Source: Paracoccaceae bacterium (GTDB lineage: Bacteria; Pseudomonadota; Alphaproteobacteria; Rhodobacterales; Rhodobacteraceae). Taken from it: a stretch of DNA of 33,929 nucleotides. The stretch is from contig JABBAP010000007.1 of NCBI GenBank assembly GCA_018607905.1, forward strand, positions 1 through 33,929, written 5' to 3'. A model generated the notes under the pieces. The model saw only the letters and a program-made list of their open reading frames with translations, was not told the DNA's origin and did not search any database. The position numbers were made by a program, and so were the translations under genes. Shown one piece after another: positions 1 to 6,173 of the stretch. The stretch's first letter is position 1. The number at the start of each line of letters is the position of its first letter.

Positions 1-53
1 GAAAACCGTTGAGGTTAACGCCTCCCAGGGTTCGAATCCCTGTCTCTCCGCCA
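1..53 (+). tRNA. tRNA-Ser, 3' part (5' end outside window)
   Basis: Bases 26-42 form a T arm (CAGGG stem, TTCGAAT loop, CCCTG stem). The acceptor 3' strand TCTCTCC, discriminator G and encoded CCA follow at 43-53. The long variable arm (GAGG at 11-14 pairing with CCTC at 21-24) is the class II feature that marks Ser/Leu/Tyr tRNAs, and the acceptor end fits Ser. Bases 1-2 (GA), followed by AAA and the stem strand ACCGT, look like the last two anticodon bases. That would make the anticodon NGA, reading UCN codons. The anticodon call is inference because base 34 lies outside the window. Confidence 0.88.
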
Positions 54-60
54 CTTTAAG

Positions 61-87
61 CAATTGTTATTGAAGAATTGTTTTCTT
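61..87 (+). terminator. weak candidate terminator after tRNA-Ser
   Basis: CAATT at 61-65 can pair with AATTG at 76-80, followed by TTTTCTTT. The stem is only 5 bp and all but one pair is A-T, so this is suggestive only. Its place right behind the tRNA is the main support. Confidence 0.3.
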
Positions 88-447
88 TGAAGGCATTGTG
101 AATCGAACAAGATTGGCCGTGCCAAATTTCTGAATTTCTTGCTTAAATTGTCCTTAAATGCAGCTCATTTACCACCAACCTCTGTTCGGTGAATTGTGCG
201 ATGTCGTTTTAGCTTGCGAAGGGAATCTAAATTAACGGTGCCGCGCGATTTGGCAGTCGCTAATGCACTCAATGAATATTAATAGCTTCTTTCCGAAGAT
301 CCTTGCGCAGCGGCGGGTTATTTCATCGATTGTTAGGTAAAGCCCTAGCGTTGATTTTTTGAAACTATATAGGTTTCGAGGGATTTACCTTCAAAGACAT
401 CAACAAGTCCCAGATCGTTTAGGCGCTAACCTTCATTGCAAATAAAA
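88..447. other. intergenic stretch without recognisable gene
   Basis: I find no reading frame in this stretch that resembles a known protein on either strand, and no obvious structured RNA. It separates the tRNA-Ser from the 3' end of the decayed purine operon. The only pattern noticed is a TTAA-N7-TTAA site at 143-157. Confidence 0.5.
143..157. promoter_or_regulatory. CtrA-box-like sequence
   Basis: TTAA-ATTGTCC-TTAA matches the TTAA-N7-TTAA consensus of the alphaproteobacterial cell-cycle regulator CtrA. No intact gene lies next to it. About one such match is expected by chance in a window of this size and AT content, so function is doubtful. Confidence 0.2.
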
Positions 448-487
448 AACCGCCGAACAGGGCCTTGAATTCAAGTTATGGTCGGTT
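448..487 (-). terminator. candidate Rho-independent terminator of the decayed purine operon
   Basis: On the minus strand AACCGACC (487-480) pairs with GGCGGTT (454-448) with one bulged A. The loop holds its own palindrome, CTTGAATTCAAG (464-475). A T run (449-444) follows the hairpin. It begins about 20 bases past the stop codon of the adenine deaminase relic, where the terminator of that operon should be. Confidence 0.45.
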
Positions 488-508
488 CCATTCGACGAAC
501 GTGTCCAG

Positions 509-805
509 TTAGGATTGCAAGTCAACGAATTCTTTTGCAACGTCGACTACCAGTTTTACACTGATCAAACCAGCAACAAGGTGCGTAAGTCTGGAGACAA
601 CTTTGTAGTCCGTAACAACAATTTGCCCGCCCTGCATTTCACACAACGTGTTTGCGGCGGGAGCCATGTCAACGGGATCGCGTCAAAATACAGTAGTAAG
701 GTTATGGCTGTCATGTGCAACGGTCGTTCCATACGCGCCACGCCCTGTGCTCCAATTTGCTATTAACGCAACCCGTATCAGCTTGTTACGACCGTAACGA
801 AGGCA
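509..805 (-). pseudogene. adenine deaminase, C-terminal relic
   Basis: Translating the minus strand from about 805 down to the TAA at 511-509 gives one frame with a single internal stop (TGA near 671). It reads like the C-terminal part of adenine deaminase. Visible features are GTTVAHDSHNL (the family's conserved AHDSHN motif), then DPVDMAPAANTL, GGQIVVTDYKVV, and VAGLISVKLVVDVAKEF where intact enzymes have the PIAGLMSD-type motif. The N-terminal metal-binding amidohydrolase part is gone. Adenine deaminase turns adenine into hypoxanthine. Upstream the frame runs straight into nucleoside hydrolase-like residues, so a deletion seems to have joined the two genes. The identification rests on motif memory, not on a database search. 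Confidence 0.72.
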
Positions 806-1203
806 AACAGCCATGCGGATCAGGCGCGTAATGGTTTGGGCAAGATCAAGATGTGATTGCAACAGCGGTGCTATCTTGACGAGTGGGCCGATTGCTAAGA
901 TGACTCGTCGTTCTTAGTTTTGTGCCGCGCACCCGAGCCCCAAGGGCTGTGATGGCATCTTTAACACGATCTAAAGTGCCGCCATTTGGCAGATATTGGC
1001 CAGAACTTTGCCCGCAGCACCTCCCCCGTACAAATTGCCAAGTCAAATTCATAAGTCCGCGGCGCCCCTAGCGCGTTTGCCACCATTTGATTCAACGGTG
1101 TTTTGCCCGCCACGATTGAAACGCCAGCGACACGCGCACGCATCACCAGAAACGCCCACAGATCATCAAATCCAAAATCGATTTCGTCCCAGAATTCGCT
1201 CAT
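805..1203 (-). pseudogene. nucleoside hydrolase (IUNH family), frameshifted and truncated relic
   Basis: The minus frame starting with ATG at 1203 shows EIDFGFDDLWA, close to the Ca-binding DxDxGxDD motif of inosine/uridine-preferring nucleoside hydrolases, then VAGVSIVAGKTPLNQ and VANALGA. These match the first ~50 residues of the family. Near 1030-1040 the similarity moves to another frame (DRVKDAITALGARVRGTKL). It shifts again near 845 to a segment resembling the LGPLTNIA region (LDLAQTITRLI). The last two thirds of the protein is missing. Such enzymes split ribonucleosides into base and ribose, which fits the neighbouring adenine deaminase relic. The ATG overlaps the TGA of the upstream ATPase relic (ATGA), a typical operon junction. 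Confidence 0.72.
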
Positions 1204-1421
1204 GCGCTAAACGGTCTTGCGCTCGACTGTGGCATTTCCAAGCGCAACGGCGCGTATAGGTTTGACCGCGGTTCATCTAGCAGCAACCCCTTTGACTCCA
1301 TCACCAAAGAGTGCGCTAACGCAACGCATTGTTGTTGGCCCTCTGACATTTCAGCAAGTTTGCTTGATTCAAATGCGATTAGACCAATAAAGGCAATTCC
1401 TGCATCGGTTAGTGCACTAAT
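1199..1421 (-). pseudogene. ABC transporter ATP-binding subunit, internal fragment
   Basis: One open minus-strand stretch encodes EMSEGQQQCVALAHSLVM, a degenerate ABC signature (normally LSGGQQQRVALARALV). LLLDEPRSNLYAPLRLEM follows, a Walker B and D-loop region (normally LLLDEPLSNLDA). The Walker A half is absent, and everything after the D-loop is lost before a TGA that overlaps the next ATG. The type resembles the ATPases of polyamine-like importers (PotA/MalK group). It sits between a permease relic and a nucleoside hydrolase relic, as expected for an uptake operon. It is non-functional because both the nucleotide-binding P-loop and the H-loop are missing. Confidence 0.75.
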
Positions 1422-1439
1422 TTTGGTTTAGGTCATCGG

Positions 1440-1860
1440 TACCATGGATCCCTCAAAATGGCGGGTGTGATATACGCCGTTAACGCACCGTGAAAACAAG
1501 CGTGCCATCATTGACCAAACCTTCTTTAGTGAGCGGCAAGATGACTTTGAAAAAGACTAGAAGCCAATTTGTGCCTAAGGCAAGCGCCGCAGGAATAACG
1601 CCACGTGGGGTATTTTCCATCGCAGACAGTAGTGAGAATATCATCAAATGCATGAAAAGCTGCAACGGACCAAGGAAGATCCAGTTCGTTGAAAGTAGGC
1701 AAATGGGGATTTCAGACAGGCCAAGCCCAACGATCGTATCATTCACGATTTCTGCGCGCTCCAGATTACCGATCCATGTACAGGTTCGGGCTTCAAGCGA
1801 GACCAATTACGATAAAATGACAAGTCTTAACACCCACCCACGCGCATTGGATGCCATTGA
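1440..1860 (-). pseudogene. ABC transporter permease (PotB-like), relic
   Basis: The minus frame shows ERAEIVNDTIVGLGL, then hydrophobic segments, and then ENTPRGVIPAALALGTNW with FFKVILPLTKEGLV. This is the EAA loop through which such permeases contact the ATPase. The expected continuation (ALTAYITPAILRDPW, compare the family's LGAYVTPALLGGP) is found one frame over, beyond a stop near 1480. A second stop lies at about 1809-1807, upstream of which the frame still looks hydrophobic (VLRLVILS). The N-terminal membrane segments and the extreme C-terminus are missing. It is followed immediately by the middle of an ATPase gene, so a large deletion removed the rest and any second permease. Confidence 0.75.
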
Positions 1861-1862
1861 TG

Positions 1863-1988
1863 TTAGGCAGGGCTGTATTCCCAGTTAGCTTTATCTAGCA
1901 AATCCATCAGGCTGATATTTTCTATAAAATCAGCGCGATACACAATTGAACTGGCACAGCACGTATAACCAACCACAAAATTCCCACT
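1863..1988 (-). pseudogene. possible solute-binding protein fragment
   Basis: A 41-codon open minus stretch contains SSIVYRADF and SLMDLLDKANW. These recall the segment of PotD-type periplasmic binding proteins where a Tyr-x-Thr-Asp strand precedes a 'SWADL(W/L)DP' motif. Its place between the regulator relic and the permease relic is where a binding-protein gene would be expected. The match is short and could be coincidence. Confidence 0.35.
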
Positions 1989-1994
1989 GACTAG

Positions 1995-2895
1995 TTCTTA
2001 TGCAGCTGCATAAAGTTTGCTCTGGTTTGACAATTCGGCAAGGTTCGCTTGAATTGGATAAGTCGGTCGATTGCTAGGCTGGCAATTTTTTCGACATCTT
2101 GCACCATGGCCGAAAGTTTAGGATGCCTTTTCGTGGGGAAAGGCAGATCATCAAATCAAGTAAGGCTGACATCGCGCGGAGCAGCGATTCCAAATCCCAT
2201 AAGATGAGAATGGACAAGTGGCGACAAAAAATCAGTTGCGGTCATGATGGCGGTAGCACCAATTTTGATCGCCAGGATAAGCAGTTTAATGCCGTCCGCG
2301 ACCCAATAACATTGCACGCTTTTAGGTATTGGAAACCCTTGGTGCATGCCGTCTACACGATCCTGTTGCACTTCTGAAACGCAGTCCTTCGCCCAGGATC
2401 ATTAGATGGGTGAGCCTCAGATTTCCAACATGTTCGGCAATCATCTTGTGCCATCCGTATGATCGGCGCTGTCAAGATTATAGGCGGCGATGATGGTCAC
2501 CGTTTAAACACGTTGTAACCAAGGTGCAGTGCCTTTTCGGGGGCACGATCATTCGGTCATTAACGCCCTGTTCAGCAGCTAATCGATTGCTTGTGTTTAC
2601 TCGTCGGGACTACTCCGTGAATCCGCAAAAAGAATGCCGAACTAAATATCATCTGCCGCCAAGGACAAATGCTGCTCGACGTTTGGGAAAAGTGGGTTGC
2701 TTAGATCGGGCATCACTAACCCTAGGATACTCATTGCTGAGCGCGCCCTGCAGGGCGTGGACGGGAGCCAAGATCGCTCGCGTACTTCTTTATCCGCTCT
2801 ACCATTTCTGGTGTAACGCGACCTTTGCTGGTTAAGATATTCTCGCCAGTGTCGACAGACACGCCTTTGCATTCGGCTTTCTTTATATATTGGTA
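1995..2895 (-). pseudogene. LacI-family transcriptional regulator, relic with many stops and frameshifts
   Basis: Nearly the whole protein can be pieced together on the minus strand. The helix-turn-helix and hinge region is at 2880-2735 (GVSVDTGENILTSKGRVTPE, then MVERIKKYASDLGSRP). After a frameshift comes ILGLVMPDLSNPLFPNVEQ at about 2730-2675, the start of the effector domain. FGILFADSRSSPDE and AIDxLL follow with stops between them. In another frame are MIAEHVGNLRLTHLMILGEG and then VQQDRVDGM. Near 2240-2170 lies GATAIMTATDFL, then PRDVSLT-stop-FDDLPF and LSAMVQDVEKIASLAIDRLI. I count at least eight in-frame stops and several frame changes. It probably controlled the decayed transporter operon downstream. 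Control of the adjacent dehydratase is also possible. Confidence 0.82.
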
Positions 2896-3115
2896 ATGAT
2901 GATCGCCCCCGATCCCAAAATTTTAGGTAAGCACGCGGGAGCGATTCAACAAATTTGATAAATGAATTAACGTCAGGGGACTTCTTCGGTCGTAATACAA
3001 CGAACCGAAAAGCCGTTGAAATTGCGAAGTAATAAACGCGCAACTTTGCCGGTCGCGTCGCAAAGTTGGGTTCGTAAAAGGATCCGCCTTTAGGGGGTCG
3101 ACCTTCAAATTTGGA
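2896..3115. other. gap between dehydratase stop and LacI relic
   Basis: I recognise no protein remnant in these 220 bases in any frame. This is where the promoter region of the former LacI-led operon would have been, or the 3' flank of the dehydratase gene. Confidence 0.4.
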
Positions 3116-4915
3116 TTAGTGATTGTTACGTGGGATGTGTTTTTGCGCAATCCGTTGGTATTTCGGGGCGTCGCGCAGGGTCATGCCTTCGGAAAACGGT
3201 CCTGTCAATTCTCGGAAATATTGCTGCCACGGCGATTGGCTTTCTGGGGATGCATAGCCGCCTGCAGCTTGCAAAGCATCATGGCGCGCAGCAATTTCTG
3301 TCTCGTCCACGATCATATTTACGGTGCAGGCATTCAGATCAATTCGGACGCGGTCGCCGTTTTGCAGGATCGCAAGGTTACCGCCTGCGGCCGCTTCGGG
3401 GGATGCGTTCAAAATTGAGGGCGAGCCTGACGTGCCAGATTGACGTCCATCGCCAATGCAGGGCAGTGATGTTATGCCCTTTTTAAGCAGATAATTTGGT
3501 GCACGCATGTTCACGACCTCTGCGCCGCCTGGGTATCCAAGCGGACCAGCACCGCGCATAAAAAGCATCGAGTTTTCTGTAATGTTCAGTGACGGATCGT
3601 CGATCATTTTATGAAAATGCTCTGGCCCGTCAAATACGATGGCTGACCCTTCAACCGCATTGAGATCGTCTGGGGCAATGAGGTAGCGATTGCGAAATTC
3701 CTCCGAGATTACAGAGGTCTTCATAATAGCGCTTTCAAAGATGTTACCCGTTAAATTGATAAAGCCGGCTTCGGGCAACATAGGGGCAGAAACTGGCCAA
3801 ATTACATCGGTATTCTCGATTTCGACTGCCGCGCAATTTTCGGCCATTGTACGTCCGTTTGCGGTGACAACATCAGGATGTGGAAGTAAACCCGCGCGAA
3901 TTAATTCACCAGTGACCGCTGGAACCCCGCCGGCACGGTGGTAATCTTCGCCTAAGTATTCGCCAGCAGGCTGCAAATTCACCATCAGAGGGACTTTATG
4001 GCCAATGTCTTGCCAATCTTGGTTATCGAGCGGCACATTTAGATGGCGCGCAATAGCGTTTAGATGGATCGGAGCATTAGTTGATCCACCAATGGCAGAA
4101 TTGATAACGATGGCGTTTTCGAACGCTTCGCGGGTCATAATATCCGATGGTTTTTGATCATCCCAAACCATATCAACAATGCGACGCCCTGTTTGATAGG
4201 CCATTTGACCCCGCTCACGGTAAGGGGCTGGAATGGCGGCAGAGCCAGGCAATTGCATGCCAAGGGCCTCGGCCAAAGAATTCATCGTGCTGGCCGTACC
4301 CATTGTGTTGCAATACCCCGTCGAGGGCGCCGAAGAGGCAACTAATTCGACCATCTCGTCGTCATTAATTTCGCCTTTGGCATGGAGTTCGCGTGCCGTC
4401 CACATGATGGTGCCAGAACCCGTGCGTTTTCCTTTGTACCACCCATTCAACATCGGGCCGACGGAAAATGCGATGGCTGGAATGTTCACTGTGGCCGCGG
4501 CCATCAAAAGCGCTGGTGTAGTTTTGTCACAACCGATGTTTAAGACAACTCCATCGATGGGGTACCCAAAAAGAGTTTCAACAAGCGACAAATAGGCCAA
4601 ATTACGATCTAACATCGCCGTGGGCCGCTTTCCTGTTTCTTGGATGGGATGCACTGGGATTTCGATCACTGTGCCACCTGCGGCGATCACGCCGTCGCGC
4701 ACACGCTTGCTCAGCTCGATATGGTGGCGGTTACAAGGCGATAGATCGCTGCCTGTCTGGGCGATGCCAATGATTGGTTTTCCTGATGTTAACTCTTCGC
4801 GTGTTAGGCCGTAATTCAAATATCGCTCCAGATAAAGTGCAGTCATTTCCATGTCATCTGGGTTGTTGAACCAAGTTTGGGAACGTAAATCGGTTGTTTT
4901 TTTGGCTTTAGTCAC
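3116..4915 (-). CDS. IlvD/Edd-family sugar-acid dehydratase (D-xylonate dehydratase-like)
   Basis: This intact 599-residue enzyme belongs to the IlvD/Edd dehydratases. These remove water from sugar acids or dihydroxy-acids to give 2-keto-3-deoxy products, using an Fe-S cluster and Mg. Cluster cysteines are visible in SDLSPCN (C61), IGCDKTTP (C129) and [13 protein letters not shown] (C202). [13 protein letters not shown] carries the catalytic serine region. The opening [12 protein letters not shown] and the ending in RNNH resemble Caulobacter XylD more than IlvD or Edd, which suggests xylonate or a similar aldonate as substrate; that is inference. I prefer the GTG at 4915: it gives the family's usual N-terminus and has AAGG upstream. 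An ATG at 4936 would add seven residues and has no ribosome site. No other pathway gene is nearby, and a dead LacI regulator lies just downstream. Confidence 0.88.
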   Translation of the reverse strand: MTKAKKTTDLRSQTWFNNPDDMEMTALYLERYLNYGLTREELTSGKPIIGIAQTGSDLSPCNRHHIELSKRVRDGVIAAGGTVIEIPVHPIQETGKRPTAMLDRNLAYLSLVETLFGYPIDGVVLNIGCDKTTPALLMAAATVNIPAIAFSVGPMLNGWYKGKRTGSGTIMWTARELHAKGEINDDEMVELVASSAPSTGYCNTMGTASTMNSLAEALGMQLPGSAAIPAPYRERGQMAYQTGRRIVDMVWDDQKPSDIMTREAFENAIVINSAIGGSTNAPIHLNAIARHLNVPLDNQDWQDIGHKVPLMVNLQPAGEYLGEDYHRAGGVPAVTGELIRAGLLPHPDVVTANGRTMAENCAAVEIENTDVIWPVSAPMLPEAGFINLTGNIFESAIMKTSVISEEFRNRYLIAPDDLNAVEGSAIVFDGPEHFHKMIDDPSLNITENSMLFMRGAGPLGYPGGAEVVNMRAPNYLLKKGITSLPCIGDGRQSGTSGSPSILNASPEAAAGGNLAILQNGDRVRIDLNACTVNMIVDETEIAARHDALQAAGGYASPESQSPWQQYFRELTGPFSEGMTLRDAPKYQRIAQKHIPRNNH

Positions 4916-5085
4916 GATGAAATGAACCTTTATCATTATGTTGGATCTAGAGTGCCGCCATTAGCGGGATTGGTAAAGACTGGAATGACGAAAGTGCGAA
5001 ACATTCGTTTGAATATTCTGTGCTGTTCGTGTGTTATCCCAATAACGCGCTATGAGTTGGACAATAAATACCAAAGGAATCTTAC

Positions 5086-5586
5086 ATGTTATTTTCACCT
5101 TCTAAAATCACAGCGCTCGTTGGGGTGGCATTGTTGTTGTCTGCGTATTCAATTTCGGCGCAAAGCACGGCTGAAACTGAAACGAGCGACGATGCCAAAG
5201 TTGAAACGCCAATTGTTGAATCGGAAACTACTGTTGATGACGCAACTGCAGAAACGGTGATCGCGGTGATTACTGGTGATGTGAAAAAGGGTAAGAAAGT
5301 CTTTAAGAGATGCAAAGCTTGTCACAAAGTTAAAGAAGGAAAGAATGGTGCGGGACCGAGTCTTTACAAAGTTATTGGACGTGAGGCCGCAAAAAACGAC
5401 GGGTTTAAATATTCCACTGCAATGTCAGAATCTGGTTTGACGTGGGATGTGGCAACCTTAACGGAATACTTGAAAGCGCCAAAAAAACTGGTGCCCAAAA
5501 CAAGTATGTCGTTTGCTGGCTTGAAAAAAGACAAAGATATTGAAAACGTGATTGCGTATCTAGATGATGTTTCCAACCAAGAATGA
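5086..5586 (+). CDS. class I c-type cytochrome, exported
   Basis: The 166-residue protein starts with a signal sequence (about residues 1-25, ending near SISAQS). A linker of roughly 40 residues rich in Thr, Glu, Asp and Val follows, and then a single haem-c domain. CKACH (C76-H80) is the covalent haem site. M141, in KTSMSFAG, is the likely sixth iron ligand. The size and the GPSLYKVIGR segment fit cytochrome c2/c550-type electron carriers of the periplasm. AGGA stands seven bases before the ATG. It is divergent from the dehydratase and convergent with the bactofilin gene, with a shared terminator in between. Partner enzymes cannot be read from the context. Confidence 0.9.
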   Translation: MLFSPSKITALVGVALLLSAYSISAQSTAETETSDDAKVETPIVESETTVDDATAETVIAVITGDVKKGKKVFKRCKACHKVKEGKNGAGPSLYKVIGREAAKNDGFKYSTAMSESGLTWDVATLTEYLKAPKKLVPKTSMSFAGLKKDKDIENVIAYLDDVSNQE

Positions 5587-5602
5587 CAGCAAACTCAAAT
5601 TG

Positions 5603-5635
5603 AAAAGGGCCCTGAACTTCTGAGCCCTTTTCGTT
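5603..5635. terminator. Rho-independent terminator, probably bidirectional
   Basis: AAAAGGGC (5603-5610) pairs with GCCCTTTT (5624-5631) around a 13-base loop. The A and T runs at either end let it work for the cytochrome gene (plus) and for the converging bactofilin operon (minus). Confidence 0.75.
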
Positions 5636-5657
5636 CCGTACAAACCAATTTGTAGCT

Positions 5658-6173
5658 TTAAGTCGCTGTTTTCGGGATTGGTTTTGTGTCAGATTTTGAG
5701 TTAAGCGGATCTTCTTGACGTTGGACAGACCCTTCGAAATGCGCGCCGCTTTCGATGGCGATCGTTTTATGGATGATGTCACCTTCTACCCGCGCGCTTG
5801 ATGTGAGGCGTACCTTTAAGCCACGTACGCGTCCTATGACACGGCCATTCACGACAACATCGTCTGCTACGATTTCGCCTTCAACTGTGGCACCTTCACC
5901 GACTGTCAAAAGGTGGGCGCGAATGTCACCTTTGATCTTGCCTTCGATCTGGATGTCACCTGTTGTTTTTAGGTTCCCAGTGATTGTCAGGTCAGTAGAG
6001 AGCGCAGATGCAGGCGGTTTGGCCTTTGGCGGCGCTGCTGGGGCAGGGGCGGCTGATGATGCCGGTTTTGCCGCAGGTGCTGTCGCTGCTGGCGGCATTG
6101 TCGCCGCTGGCTTGTTTGCATCCGCCGCGGGATCGGATTTGTTTGTTTCGCTGATTTTGTTTTTAGAAAACAT
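5658..6173 (-). CDS. bactofilin family protein
   Basis: The 171-residue protein has an Ala/Pro/Lys-rich N-terminal tail (about residues 15-58). The central domain (about 60-150) has repeating short hydrophobic/Gly strands such as GNLKTTGDIQIEGKIKGDI and VEGEIVADDVVVNGRVIG. This is the right-handed beta-helix pattern of bactofilins (DUF583). Bactofilins polymerise without nucleotide into filaments at the inner membrane and recruit cell-wall enzymes. The gene starts 11 bases inside the end of the upstream M23 peptidase gene, so the two are translationally coupled. Paired bactofilin and M23 genes are known to act together in cell-shape control in several bacteria. Confidence 0.92.
   Translation of the reverse strand: MFSKNKISETNKSDPAADANKPAATMPPAATAPAAKPASSAAPAPAAPPKAKPPASALSTDLTITGNLKTTGDIQIEGKIKGDIRAHLLTVGEGATVEGEIVADDVVVNGRVIGRVRGLKVRLTSSARVEGDIIHKTIAIESGAHFEGSVQRQEDPLNSKSDTKPIPKTAT

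Noticed and set aside
490-3043. Several open frames of 60-133 codons on both strands in the gene-free left end
   Set aside because: Plus-strand frames here show no family resemblance. Those minus-strand frames that do resemble proteins are pieces of the broken genes described above and not complete genes.
1-3115. Genomic island integrated at tRNA-Ser
   Set aside because: tRNA genes are common attachment sites, but I see no integrase remnant, no direct repeat of the tRNA end and no compositional shift. The relic operon looks like ordinary chromosomal genes that decayed.
4922-5260. 112-codon open frame between the dehydratase and cytochrome genes
   Set aside because: It overlaps the signal sequence and linker of the cytochrome in another frame; its Lys/Leu/Arg-rich tail is an out-of-frame reading of that linker.
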